Assembly (NCBI GenBank): GCA_018398585.1
Contig: JAGTTD010000018.1
Span: 5,587,501 to 5,651,500, forward strand
DNA from: Simmondsia chinensis
Lineage: Eukaryota; Streptophyta; Magnoliopsida; Caryophyllales; Simmondsiaceae
Reading direction: 5' to 3'
DNA length: 64,000 nt
The stretch's first letter is position 1. The number at the start of each line of letters is the position of its first letter. The position numbers and the translations under genes are program-made. Under the pieces are notes generated by a model. It made no database searches. It was not told the origin of the DNA and saw only the letters and a program-made list of their open reading frames with translations. Below are positions 1 to 11,665 of the stretch, piece after piece.

Positions 1-193
1 CAGCCGTGTACTCTTCCACAGACCCTGAGCCCTGCCGCAACCCTTGTAGGCGCTTGTGCATCATTCTGGCGTGATTGTGGGGTAAAAAGGCGCCTCTCAA
101 GTGCTTCTTCATCTTCTCCCAAGATTCTATCTTGGCTTTCCCTTGGCGCGACCGGATTTGTTTCAGCTGTGTCCACCAGGCAGCTGCTCTACC

Positions 194-592
194 TCATAAC
201 CGAGTAGCAACTAGCGGTGCTTGCTTCGACTTTGGTACCTCTATAAACTCTAGAACCTCCTCGACAGTGACTAGCGAATCTAAGAAGTCCTCGGGACGTC
301 CTCCACCATTAAACTCCGGGATTTCAATCCAGAGGCCGGATTCCCACCTCCGATCATCATAACCGTGGGGGTTTCCAGTAACGGGCCGACGCTGCCTCGG
401 CCTAGGATCTGGTAGCTCCTTGTCCGGGAACGGATTTTGGAAGCTCTCATCTATCTGCTCTTCTATAGCACCCGGTGTTAATGGACATTGGGGCTGGGTT
501 CCCGGTGCATCGGGATTTGCCCCCAGTTGAACAAAGCAACGCTCGATTCTTCGGAATCTCTCCTCGAACTCATCCAATCTCCTCTCGGCCAC
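194..592 (-). pseudogene. Ty3/gypsy gag, N-terminal part
   Basis: The 132-residue open stretch reads as the beginning of a plant gypsy Gag. It has a charged heptad-like segment (DEFEERFRRIERC), a basic linker (RPRQRRP), and then the conserved block IEIPEFNGG...PEDFLDSLVTVEEVLEF followed by PLVATRL, which in this family leads into the capsid-like retrotransposon gag domain. The first codon is GTG after an upstream TGA and is not a real start; the true reading begins in another frame closer to the primer site, so a frameshift separates them. Translation below position 194 continues the family pattern (RG-A-WW-like region) but contains stops. The product would be the structural protein of the virus-like particle; this copy cannot make it. 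Confidence 0.85.
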
Positions 593-670
593 CAGTGAGC
601 TATCTCAGTCATAAACGTCCTCAACGGCGGCACATCGTTGCCGTCTTCCGGCCATCTAAGGAAACGTTTT

Positions 671-684
671 GAGCTTTGATACCA
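671..684 (-). promoter_or_regulatory. Primer binding site (initiator tRNA-Met type)
   Basis: On the minus strand the sequence reads TGGTATCAAAGCTC, two bases from the LTR end. It matches the usual plant tRNA-iMet primer site TGGTATCAGAGC with one mismatch. It fixes the element's orientation and the LTR edge at 687. Confidence 0.85.
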
Positions 685-686
685 AC

Positions 687-1073
687 TGATGCAGCACGTA
701 GTGGGATTTTGGGGGAACGGGAAGGAATCGAAGGCCTTCCCTTTAATTTTATTAATAAATTAACAAAACTTAAAGAGAAAAATAAAATCTAATTCTCACA
801 ACCCGAGAATTGAGGCTCAAAATAGAAATTAATCTGAAAATTTATGTGAACTACTAAAACCCTAACTCTCCTCTAGTATATATATAGGGGAGTAATTAGA
901 TTGCTATTCTAAAAGGTAATTTAAAATTCAAAAACCAAATCTGAAATTTAAAACAAAACTCCTAATCAAACTCTAATTCATAAACCCAGCTCCGCGCCCT
1001 GCTGCTCCGTTACCGCCAAAGGTCTCACTCACGCCAAGACCGTCCCTTCAAGCCACTTTAACAGGCTGCATCA
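687..1073 (-). repeat. 5' LTR of the gypsy element, 387 bp
   Basis: The ends are a perfect 9-bp inverted repeat, TGATGCAGC at 687 and GCTGCATCA at 1065-1073. A TATA-like run (877-886) lies inside in a position suitable for minus-strand transcription. The same ends and shared internal blocks (for example the motif around CTCACAACCCGA) recur at 55181-55585. Confidence 0.85.
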
Positions 1074-3605
1074 TCTACCATACAAAGTAAATAATGTATT
1101 TACTTTGTCATTTATTCACACTATTGGAACTATATTTTGTCACCTTAATGGATGATTCGATATAAAGCGGAAACGAGTTCCCCCAAGAGAACATCACTTT
1201 GAAAATGGGAAACTTAGACTTAAGTACGCAAAAGGCACAATTTATTACATTCTACAAATATGAGTGTCATTAAACAACTCACATGGGCCTCTTATGTGTT
1301 ATCGGCATTGAAAAATGGGTTGTAAGTCGAAGGTTATAATTGATGGAAAGGGCGTAAGAAAGTGAAAGAAGAAGAAAGGGTGGAGTGAGGAATAAGAAAA
1401 AGAGAAGAAAGCTAATAGTAAGAATCAACCAAAAGAAACTCGCAAGGAATACGAAGTGAAAAATTCCCAAAAATGTTTCAAATTATTTTCTAAATTTTCC
1501 AAAAGAGTGAGGAAAACTAGAAAATTGGGCGTCTAAATAACTTTTCCAATTTTCTAGTGCCTGAAAAGATAACATCAGATGTCGAATTATAAACTGAGAT
1601 ATTATTTCACCATAAACAGTGGGCAAAAAATTATTTTTGTAGATTTTGTGAACTAGAAAATTATTCACTGTACCTTAAGATATTAAAGTGTAATTTCGCT
1701 AATGTTTATTATTTATATAAAAATAACAATTTGAAAATTGACAACTAGTATTATATACTTAAAATAATAATATGCCCTATAAAGTCTGAGTTATTCTTTG
1801 ACCAAAAAAAAAGTCTTAAGTTACTCTTCCAATTTTTAGAACATATTATCCTTTTACTTTTTTAAATATAACTTTTTATATACTTTTCTATTCTTTTAAC
1901 ACATTTATATACTTTTTGTTACAAAAATTTCAGTCCAATAGTACCAATTCCAATTCAACAATAACAACAAGAGGTTTAAGGGAGAAGAGAAGGTTAATTA
2001 ACATATCAACTAGCGAAACCCCGTGCGATGCATGGTTGCTTTATTATTTATAAAATACAATATGTGTAATTTTGAAAGAATATTTATACGTATAAAATTC
2101 AATCTAACTTTAATTTTAAAATTAAAAATTAAAATAATCATGTATATTCAAAAAAAATTATCTCAATTTTATGAAAATTATATTATTATTTTATATATTC
2201 GGATCATGTTTTTATGACTAGAATATACACAGAAAAGTTAATATTTAATATAGATGATTATTTAGTATTTAATATACATACAAAATGTTCATGTAATAAT
2301 AACAAGTGACTCCCCATGCATTGCACGACCAAATGTTTAGATTTTTAACAACTCTAAAGTACGTGTTTTTTTAAAAATAAAGTTGTTATAGGTCCAACAT
2401 AAAAATGGAATAGTAAAACTTATAGTAACATATTGTTTAAGAAGTCTCTTGTATTATATTTCTTTTATTCGCTTTTCCTCATGATACTTATAAAAATTGA
2501 ACGAGAAATATTGAGAGAGTAAGTTAAATTGTTAACATTGGTCAAAAAAATCTAAAAGTTGTGAAAAGTGGGTAATCACTATGAATGCATGGTTGAAAAT
2601 GGAAAGGGACATAATCTTATGGGTTGAAAAACAGAGAGTTTTGCCCTTTTTATTGATATATTCGCTAGGTATCTAACCATAACGGAAAGATAAGAGTATA
2701 AGTTGTTCATCATAAAGAATATTTATCCAAGTACCCTAGCTTTATTAGAGAAGACAAAATCTTTTCTAACATAGTGAGATACCCAAAAAATTAATTAAGG
2801 GGTAGATAAATTACTCACATCGAATATGTTGAAGATCTTGAACAATATAATGATGGAACTTATAGCAATGTGAAATAATAAAATCCCAATAGAGTTGTTG
2901 TGTTGCAAGTATGTTCATGATATCATTTGAAGGTTTTTCAAATTTATGTAACCTCAAAAGGACAGGTTTTGAAGAAGTGGTGAAGTTAGTTGTACATGGA
3001 GAAGTTGCAGGGGAGGTGGATTTAGTCGGGTTATTGCTATAAAATATAACTATTTTTTATATTTAAAAAAGTAGAAAAATTAAAGAGGCTTGGGTAGGAA
3101 GTTTTTGTCCTTTGATATTTTATCCTTTTTTTTTGTATTTAAAAAAGTAAGGCTTTAAAATTTTAGTATTTAGGATTTAGAGCTTTCTTAGATAGGAAAC
3201 AACTTCTCTTTAAAATATAGAACTAGATTATGATCTCATACAAACAAAATGCCCTCTATTTATAGAATTAGAGGGGGTGATAACTAACTAATACTCATAA
3301 TATCCTAATTGTGTAATAAAGAGAAAAATTACCTATATTATCACTAATATAAGACTATCTACTAAAATACTAGTTAATCACATGTCCTGTATCACTTTTC
3401 TTATCTTGGTAATGAAAGAATTTGAAATGCTCTTTTCTAAGAAAAAAAAAGCATTCTAAAAACATACTTTGGGGAGGAGTGATGAAGTTTGAAACCCGAT
3501 CACTCCCCAATTGATGCGGGTAGTTAGTATTGTATCATCCTCTAAAAGTATTGCTTTTATGTGAATGGTACATATTGTATTTACTGTAACATACTCTGAA
3601 ATTAC
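1074..3605. other. AT-rich intergenic DNA, no gene seen
   Basis: Reading both strands shows only short, low-complexity open frames with no recognisable domain. The stretch is strongly AT-rich with many poly-A/T runs. The only structure noted is a possible inverted-repeat pair at 2022-2035 and 2314-2327. Confidence 0.6.
2019..2330. repeat. Possible small inverted-repeat element (MITE-like)
   Basis: CGTGCGATGCATGG at 2022-2035 is repeated in inverted orientation as CCATGCATTGCACG at 2314-2327 (13 of 14 positions pair). The 310-bp interior is very AT-rich and non-coding, as in MITEs. No convincing target-site duplication flanks it, so this may be chance or a decayed element. Confidence 0.25.
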
Positions 3606-3862
3606 GGTGATACTCCTATTTTGGTGGTTGAGGCATTAGCAGCCAGAGATGGAATCTAGCATAGAGTTAATAAAGGCTTCAGGCACATTGAACTAGAGGG
3701 CGATAGTTTAGTGGGTGTAAAGTTATCCGCAAAGAATTGTCTTGTCCATAGCAGATTAGACCGATTATAGATGATATTTGGTTTTTGCTAGAGCAGTATA
3801 GTAATTGGCGAGTAACTCATATATATCATGAAGGTAATCAAACAGCACATAGGGTGGCCACC
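3606..3862 (+). pseudogene. RNase H-like (RVT_3 type) domain fragment
   Basis: With one or two frame changes the plus strand encodes a plant RNase H-like domain of the sort found at the end of LINE polyproteins and in related host-gene families. Visible blocks are VEALAARDGI, then GFRHIELEGDSLV, then SAKNCLVHSRLD, and in a second frame WRVTHIYHEGNQTAH. EGDS and the final H/N-rich block are the family's conserved sites. There are in-frame stops (for example within DGI*HR). Neither the upstream part of a LINE nor a poly-A tail is visible, and the fragment is cut off by the LTR that begins at 3891. It is an orphan piece interrupted or truncated by the gypsy insertion. Confidence 0.65.
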
Positions 3863-3890
3863 AGAGGAATTTTTGGAAGACATGAGCTCC

Positions 3891-4920
3891 AGAACTGGGG
3901 TAAAGATAAACTCACGAGTTCAACAGTCCACTTACAAGCCCGAGTCAATTAGATTTTTAGGTTTGGCACCCTTAACTACTAATAACTCGAATGAGTTAGA
4001 GTCTAACAAGATTAAGATAGAGCAAACCGTATTTGGGTTACTGGAGGAGGACCAACACAATCAAGGTCAAGCCTTGGCCGTCAAAGCTCTTAAACAATAA
4101 CACAAACCTAAGCTCATATGACTTATTAAGTAGCGATAATAGTGTTAAAACCTATGCAATCAAGGTCAAGCCTTAACTGTCAAAGCCTTAAACTAACGCC
4201 TCAATTCTCAACTCATCGATTATGGGGACAAATTAAAATAGAGAGTTCATACTAGAACCCGAAGAACTATATTAATCTGATGAAAACGAATACATCAAAG
4301 ATCTACTCTACGCTAAGCTATGATAAGTTACGCTACTCCCAGGTAAAAGCATGGGTGTGCTGTAAAGAAACTTAAAGAAGTTTGTATGAGTGGTGCTGGA
4401 TACTTTACAACTACATTAGTTTCTCTTATTTATAGAAAATAAAAATAATTATTGCATCCTAATTCCCCGGCATTTGCTTCCCAGGTTTGCCTTAAAGCTC
4501 CTTTTTCGCACTGAATGGGTAGTGAACAAAGCCTGAATTGGTGCGCTCGAGCATCATTCGAAAAGCCCATGTCTATATTTCCCGGTGGAGCTCCTTCTAG
4601 ATGCCCCACGTTTTGTTGGATAGGCTTAAGGCTCATGTATCTGAAATTATGCTTCAAATAAATGCCTTGAGCTTGATAACCACCTGTCTTGCAGCCTTCT
4701 GGGAAGTCCCATGAGCTCGAGCTCTTTTTAACCCTTAACCACCTCAAGTGACTGATACCCTTAAAAGGGTTTTAAACTCTTCAAGCAATTGTGCTTGAGA
4801 TGTCATTATCTTAACATCTAGAGGCCTTATCTTCCTCGAGGATGGCCTTACGTGATAAGCACGTGGCACTTTGCTGCAAAATGGCGTCATCCCAACTCCC
4901 TCGAGTTTGGGGTGTAAACA
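3891..4920 (-). repeat. 3' LTR of the Tat-type element, about 1030 bp
   Basis: It aligns along its full length with 12025-13055. The plus-strand right end is GGTGTAAACA, so the minus-strand LTR begins TGTTTACACC, directly after a polypurine tract. The left edge near 3891 is where similarity to the other copy stops. A 90-codon open frame at 3828-4100 is just LTR sequence and has a related frame in the other LTR (12035-12235). Within the LTR the phrase CAATCAAGGTCAAGCCTT occurs twice about 110 bp apart. Confidence 0.85.
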
Positions 4921-4924
4921 AATG

Positions 4925-4940
4925 CCCCCCCCCCCCTACC
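4925..4940 (-). promoter_or_regulatory. Polypurine tract of the Tat-type element
   Basis: On the minus strand this is GGTAGG followed by a pure G run of about a dozen bases, four bases before the start of the 3' LTR. That is the expected position and composition of the plus-strand primer for reverse transcription. Confidence 0.75.
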
Positions 4941-5109
4941 ATTGGTAATTTTAGATTTGCCACGAGTAAAAAAACCTGCTTGATTTGACCCCCAATGGCT
5001 ACAAGGAGCTCGAGAGAACACTGTTTAACTTTTTACCTTCCTTCATTTCCCTTTTACTTGGAAGATGACAAACTGTGAGTCCCTCTTTTATGATTATGTT
5101 AGGGACTTG

Positions 5110-5390
5110 CATCTATAGGAGAGTTTGCAGGCCAATAATTAACGCCTTATACTGAGCTATGTTGTTGGAACACTCGTCAACCAAGGTGACATCAAGTTTT
5201 GTGATGATCCCAATAGGAGACCCAATCACAATTCCTACCCCGACACTTGATTTGTTCCTTAAACCATTGAAATATATTTTCCAAGGGACCATCTCTATTA
5301 CCAGGAGCTCATTTGGCTAATAGTTTGCGTCAGTTTGAATGTTTGGATGGTCAGCTAAAAAGTCTGCCATAGCTTGGCCTTTTATTGACT
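5110..5390 (-). pseudogene. Second (archaeal-type) RNase H domain of a Tat-clade pol
   Basis: The minus strand reads SIKGQAMADFLADHP, a short linker, then VPWKIYFNGLRNKSSVGVG and a later NNIAQYKALIIGLQ. These correspond to the two leading conserved blocks of the additional RNase H that follows the normal RT-RNase H in Tat-lineage elements. The first catalytic aspartate, expected in the YFDG block, is asparagine here (codon at 5266-5268). The E of the next block (AEYEAL type) is replaced by Q. Stops occur before and after. Function in the family is removal of RNA from the hybrid; this copy is dead. Confidence 0.75.
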
Positions 5391-5391
5391 T

Positions 5392-6600
5392 TTATGATAC
5401 ATAGATTAATTCAAACTGAAGTAGAGTAACACCCCACTTGTTTAATTTTCCTCTCATTAAATGTCTATCTAGCATGTATTTAAGGGCATCTATCTGAGCA
5501 ACCACATATATGGTAAATGCTAAGAAGTAATCTCTCAATTTTACAGATGCATAAAACAGAGTTAGACACAATTTCTCAATGAAAGAATACTTTATATCAC
5601 TTTCATTTAAACAACGGCTTGTGTAGAACACGGCCTGTTCATACCCTTGATCATTGTCTTGTACAACTAGAAAACCAATTGACTCATCAGAGGCAGAGAC
5701 ATAAATCTTCAATAGTTTGCCTTGACTAGGTGGAATCAACATTGGTGGCGTAGTCAAGTACTCTTTGATGGCCTCGAAGGCTACTTTGTGTGGCTCCTCC
5801 CACTTAAAGTCCTTCTTAGACTCAAGTCTTAGCAGTGGAGAAAAGACTTTGTTTTTGCGACATTTGAGATAAAATGTCTTAGGAAGTTAACCTACCTTAG
5901 GAAGCGTTGAAGCTCTTTTTTGTTTAAAAGTGGTTTGGCTTCTTGAATGGCCATAGTCTTGCTTATATCAACCTCAATCCCCTCCGGTGCACCAAGAAAG
6001 TTTATAGCACGTACTCTAAAGGCACATTTTAGCGGGTTCATCTAGAGGTTGTGGTTCCTCATTTGAAGGAACGCTCCTCTCAAATCTTCCAAGTGTTTGA
6101 CTCGGGATTTTAATTTGACCATGATGTCATCTATGTAAACTTCCATGGTCTAGCCAATGAGATCATGAAAGATCATGTTCATGGCTCTTTGGTAGGTGGC
6201 ATCAATGCTCTTTAAACCAAATGGCATAGCCATCCATTCAAAGGTCCCTATTGATCCAGGGCACCTAAATGTAGTTTTGTGGGTATTCTTCGAAGCAATC
6301 AAGACTTGGTAATACCCTACAATAGTCATTCATAAAAGATAAGACCTCAAGCTTCAAGGCTGAATCGATGAGAATATCAGCTATAGGCATAAGGTATTCA
6401 TTTGAAATCAATACAGACTGTATTTTTGTGTTCTTTTTAATAATGGGAATAGTGTTTGCCAACCAATCAACGTACTTGGCTATTCTGATGAGTTTAGCCT
6501 TTAAGAGTCTCTCAATCTCTTCTTTAACCAAATTTATCACCTTTTGGACATTCTTCTCCAGGCCTAAATTATGGATTTTGAGCCCGGCTTAATAGGTAGC
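5392..6600 (-). pseudogene. Gypsy reverse transcriptase and RNase H
   Basis: From right to left on the minus strand: the RT fingers (VKEEIERLLKAKLI and then a block with KYVDWLAN), the palm segment MPIADILIDSA, a frameshift, FRCPGSIGTFEWMAMPFGL, the catalytic YIDD at 6126-6137, the thumb with NPLKCAF, and an RNase H stretch 5392-5757 containing YVSASDESIGFLV, AVFYTSRCLNESDIKYS and DALKYMLDRHL. The enzyme copies the element's RNA into DNA. YIDD is intact but several stops (for example after FHDLIG) and shifts break the frame. The neighbour on the left is the second RNase H; on the right is protease. Confidence 0.85.
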
Positions 6601-7283
6601 CTATACTTAACCACAATTCTGTCTAAGCCAGGAAGCTTGTGATGGTCCCAAGTAAAGCAGTCCTCGAACTCGAGGAGCAAAGTCACATACTGCTTCCTCT
6701 GCTCTTCAAAAGGCAGAGCGCTCACATAAGTAGGCGTTGGGTCTTCTACAGAGCCCAAGTTAACCTCGAAGAGGAGGTCTTGAACTTTAGCCCTCAAATC
6801 CACTATCTTGGCTAGTGCTACTCTTAGGTTAGACAACTCTAGCTCTTTTCTTGTACTATCTGAACTTCGAAGCCATTTTTAGGAATAAATGGTTGCTCTG
6901 CCCATAGTTGATCCTCAGCACACTAAGCTACCAATTTTGCAATGGCTGAGGAGATGGCCTTTTGGGCCTTTAATAGGAAGTATTGGCTTCCTTCCATAAG
7001 ACTTTGTGCATGCCTTAAAGGTCCCCTTCATTAATAAAGGCTCTCATGCATATCAGAAGTCAGAAGCTTTTGACTCCACATCAGCTTGGCCAAACTTAAC
7101 TTAAGTGAGAGGGCTGTTAAGGATAACTATCAATTTTTGATGTTGGGCAGTTTGAGGAGTGGTCCTCTTCACATCCAATGGTCCCACAATCTTCATAGAA
7201 TTTTTCCTCAACATAGTTGGAGCAAGTCATGAATGGCTTGTCATCTGCCGTAACAACCTCATACTTGTTATGGTTTCATAAGA

Positions 7284-7865
7284 CTAATAACTGGTAAGCA
7301 ATAAAGGGATACAATAGTTGGCATGCAGCCAATCTCTCCCAAGCAAGACATTATAGCTTGAGGTAGTATCCACTAGAAAGAAAGCTGTTAGCTTATTGAA
7401 GTTTCCAATAGTTAACTCAATCGGGATGACCCCTTTAGATTTAGTGGTGGCCCCTGATAGCAACAAATTTTAACATCTGAAGTTATCAAGCCATCTTGAG
7501 ATTTACCAATAACCCCCTACTTATATGAAGTCAAGAAATTGATGGTTGTGCCCATTATCCACCAAGACTATATTCACCAAGATACATCAAAGTTGATGGT
7601 TGCGCCCATTATCCACTAAGACTATATTCACCAAGATACCATCAAATTTGACTTTGATGTATAAAGGCTTAACGTGTTTGTTGGCGGCAGTAGGCCCATC
7701 AAACATCATTTTCATAATGTTGGGAAGGTCATCAGTTGACTTGGATGCAGGGGTTTTGACTTTAAAAGAAAAAGGATCATAATTATATTTAGGAGCCGTT
7801 ACTTCTGCTACGAGCTCCACTTGGAGGTCTTCGTCTAATGCTACTACATCCCCTTTAAGGCACAT
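7284..7865 (-). pseudogene. Gypsy aspartic protease, with internal duplication
   Basis: The family's entry sequence KHVKPLYIKVKFDG is followed by the active-site block NIVLVDNG (in place of the usual D-S/T-G type centre). Downstream are PIELTIGNFNKLTAFFLVD and the strongly conserved SYNVLLGRDWLHANYCIP near the protease end. A 54-bp tandem duplication (7539-7592 and 7593-7647) repeats the active-site block, so the motif ILVNIVLVDNG is present twice with a stop between. The enzyme would process the Gag-Pol polyprotein. This copy is inactive. Confidence 0.75.
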
Positions 7866-8149
7866 TGTGTGCCAGTTGCCATGAACTCCAAGAGAAGAAG
7901 CAAGGCAGTACTATCGTCAGCTTGTTCAGGGAGTAACCCAAATTGTATTTGGATCCCTTGGCTTGTTTCTTTTTTAGGACTACCATCTGTAAGCATGTCA
8001 TGATCCTGAGTTTAATTTTTTGGTTCAACTTCTGGGGTTTGAGACTCTTCCATGATGGATTCACACGGTCTATAGGCTCCATTGAGTTGACACTGAGAGG
8101 ACTATAGTCCTCCTCGTCATTAGATGTTCTTCAAGCCCGTGAGTTCTTA

Positions 8150-11100
8150 GCAAGCTAGTCCCACCAAGATTTTTTACCTTCAAAAGACGAGAAACTGGCC
8201 CATCTCTTAAGATTCTTATGTGGTTCACTTTTAGCATTGGTAACTAAAGGTCCTGATTCAGTTTTTGTATCCTTGAGATCCATGGACTCATTGCACTTGT
8301 CCTCGCGGACTTTGTTCTCTTCATCAGAGAGCTTGGCCAAGCAAGTGGCAAAATAAAGCTCTTTGTTGTGCCACTTTCTTCCGAAGCGGCCTCCTTTTTT
8401 GAGTTCGTGTGAGATTGGAAGGACCAACACCTTCTTGTTCGAGGTGGTTCCTCCTCCACACATTACCAAAATGAACCCCTCAAAGTAGTTGTCTTGTCTT
8501 GTGCGGTCTTTGATAGGTGTCCACATCAATCTGGTGGTATTTTGGATTCTTCTTTGGGTGCGCGGTTCTCATGATTATTTGAGCCTTCAAAGTGAGACCG
8601 CGAGTAGGTCCAACTAACCCGGTCTTCTTAGAAATAACTAGCTGCTTCTTTGAATAGAGACCCAACCTTTTAATTCCAAACACCAGCTTGTGATCATAAC
8701 CCCTGCAAAGGTCATGAGTAAGATGCATAAACATTCTCGATGCGTCTTTCTTAGTAGCAAAAATGGTCTACTAGTGATCATATGTGGATATTTCCATGGC
8801 TGACTCTTCCACTCTTAAGAGAAAAATGGCTCCTTTCTCCAGCTGCTTTTTTAGGAACTTCTTAAAGATGGCATAGTCACGCGTTGAATACTCTACAATA
8901 ATGTGCCACTTACAGTATTCACTTGTTAATTCCACTAATGTTTTGGGAAACCTAAGTGTCCCCGCTTAAGAATTCTGTCAAACAAAGTGTTGGCCACTGT
9001 CGATATTTCCTTGTCATCGCTCATCCTACAGTGAGGTTTATCATTAGTTTCACCATTGTGCGTTATTTGAGGCTCCATTGTCACTATTATATTTACTTGG
9101 ACAAGATTAGGGAAGGGATCTTTATCCACACTTACCTATCTTTCTCCAAGAAAGATTAATTCTCTTGCCTCAATGGCATTTCTAAAGATTATATAGTTCT
9201 TCGTTGAGTGAAGGAATCATGCCATTTACAGTATACCTTCCCCTTTAGTGTATTGGAGTCAGGTTTTCTGTGTTTTCCTCTAATCTTGAGTTTACTATTC
9301 GCCTCAAGCCAATCAATTATAATATCGGCTCTTCAGCGAACAAATGAATACTTCCTCAAGTCTTGGGATTGGTAAGACTTCCTGGCTTTAATATTCTTTT
9401 TGACCAAAGGATAAAAACTATGGAAGGTCCCTTGATGTATTCATCAACGTCAATTTCATACGGAGGATCATCTTGCTCATCAATCAAATCATGTATGCAA
9501 GTTCCATAAACGCTATTTTTCTTAAGGCTTTCTTCCTTCAAAATGGCCTCGTACCTAACAGCACATTTTGCTAGTTGAAGGCGAATTGTGAGTTTGGGCC
9601 TTCAAATTTCTTCCCAAAGTCAATATCTAAGGCATTCAAGTCTAGCATGGCATATTAAACCTTAGGGAGAGCCATTGTGGACTTTCAATTTGGCCCTTTT
9701 GAACTAGTTAATGTAATCCTCCATGCTTTCGCCTGGTTTTTGTCTCATTCAAGCCAAGTATGGCATAGAGGTTCCTAGTCCCATCCTTGGGAATTGGGCC
9801 TAGAATTGTCTGGCCATGTCATCTCAACTGTAGATAGAATTAGGTGGTAAGCTAATGTACCATTGGAAGGTAGTCCCTGATAGAGAACTAGGGAACAACC
9901 TACATTTCAGATATGGGTTGTCAGCCGCTTCCTTGCACTGGCAGTCAAACCTTGCCAAATGCTCGAGAGTAGACACGCATATTTCTCCTAAGAAAAGGGT
10001 AAACTCGGGGATTTTGTATCATCTAGGAAAAGGGTAAATCCTATCAATGGAGTTAGGATATGGTTTATTATATAAGGGTCTGTTGACCCTTCTGAGGCTC
10101 AGCCCATACATTTGCTCAATAAGGGCATCCAATTGGTCTTGGAGGGGTAGGTTTGACACATGGTTATACGCCTGCCATTGCCCTTATGTGGCTATGGATC
10201 TTGAGGGGGATTTGCAGGATGCCCCTGAGCTCCATTACAATCAGAAGTGGGAATGGTTGTTGTCCCACATATGCAGGGTAGCAACTACCTTGATCACTCT
10301 GGCCATTTATCTGATTGCCCATGAAATATGTTCCGAAATATCCTGATTGTATGTTCTAAAATATCCTTGATTATATGGCATGCTTGAGGGCACACCTACA
10401 TTGATAGGCCGCTTTGCTTGACCAATCCCTAAGGTTTGATCTTGAGGATGAAGGAAGTTAACTTGACCCTCCGTCTCATATGTGGAAAGAGGTCCAAGAG
10501 GAAGGGCTTGTTCCCCAGGATTGAAAACTTGTCCTAGCGCACCTATTTCGAGGTTTTGGCTAGGCCTCTAGGTAATCTCTCTAGCATGAGGAGGGTATGA
10601 ACAGTTATGCCCCCCTCCCCCGCATCTTAAGGATGGGTGTGACTGGAACATTAGCATTGAAATCCCTTGAAGCCAAAGAGTTTACCTGGTTTAAAGGGCC
10701 TGCAACACCAAAAGATGCATTATCACCTCTATAGCTAGAATACAAGTGAGCAACACTTGGGTTAATCGTGGTTGGGTTTCCCATTCTCTAAGGAACTGTG
10801 ATGTCAACCTGAGTAACTGGAATTCTAAGCTCGAAGGAGCATCATAAGGGTACCCAGTTGGGACTGTAGGAGAAAGATTAGGCTCGAGTTGCCTAATATC
10901 TTCTCTAACGGCTTAGGCTAAGCCATTTATGATTCTCAGCTTACTTGACTAAGATAGGCTCGACTTTAACTACTTTCTGCCTTGCCATATCCTTAGCTAT
11001 AAGGGTAGCAGCAGAAGATAGGGTTGATTTCATCTCAACCAAGACTCTATCGGTTTCCTTACGATGCCTTTCATTCATTGAGGTATGAACATCATCAATA

Positions 11101-11240
11101 ATAGCTCTCATTGTGGCAGAGTTTTCATGCCGAGCCGCTACAGTATGCTCTGTTTCAGCATGTTGTTTTTCATAAACCCCTTTCATGGCTTGCTTAATCT
11201 TTTCATTAATGAGTTCCATACGACGTTCGAGCATGGCCAT
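8150..11240 (-). pseudogene. Tat-type gag region, fragmented
   Basis: Minus-strand translation gives scattered blocks of a Tat-lineage Gag. 10941-11240 is a charged, helix-rich N-terminal segment (MAMLERRMELINEKIKQAMK...). Around 9640-9850 is the capsid-like segment, including a block near the PNSQFAFN reading. 9356-9541 holds YEAILKEESL-like sequence ending in ILKPGSLTNP. 8935-9129 has the C-terminal part with FDRILKRGHLGFPKH. Between these blocks frames change several times and stops are frequent. The stretch 8150-8734 has basic, repetitive short frames with no clear domain. It would encode the particle protein. Boundaries are approximate because no continuous frame survives. Confidence 0.6.
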
Positions 11241-11665
11241 AAAACTCTTGCGAGAATAACCATCTAACCCAATACTCTCGTCTTCTTGGATGTCTTCATC
11301 ACCTCTGATTTCATTATCGTGATTGTGACCCGTCTAATCCCCTCATATTAAAGGGCTGTTTTAGAGGATGCTCTATTCGGGACTAAATTAAGGCTAAGCC
11401 CTCGAGCTCCTCAGGTTTAAGAGCACTAGATATCCTTGTTCTTACCATTTGTGAATGGTCTAAAATTATATTTTGATAATCCATGATGGGGTTAAAGACA
11501 CTTAAGTTTTATGTTAAGCCTCCCACTATGGTCACCAAAAGGGGTGTTTTCTCCTTTTGTTTGTTACGTGTGTGAATGTGGTCACCATAGACACAAATCA
11601 AACAAACATGCAAATTGGGACTTGCTGCGGCTAGGGAGCGAGCCTGAATTACGGATTGCACATCC

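Larger units (their letters stand above)
1..1073 (-). mobile_element. Ty3/gypsy LTR retrotransposon, 5' end only
   Basis: Read on the minus strand this is LTR (687-1073), tRNA-Met-type primer binding site (671-684) and the start of a gag gene that runs out of the window at position 1. The order and the terminal inverted repeat of the LTR identify the element type. Gag is interrupted: a frameshift lies near 600 and stops appear below 194. The pol region and 3' LTR lie outside the window. A solo LTR of what looks like the same family is present at 55181-55585. Confidence 0.85.

Noticed and set aside
1279..2217. Short frames in AT-rich DNA
   Set aside because: Low-complexity (Leu/Phe/Ile/Lys) translations with no family pattern.
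3828..4100. 90-codon open frame with a real ATG
   Set aside because: It lies mostly in an LTR; the other LTR has a related frame at 12035-12235. Chance frame in a repeat.
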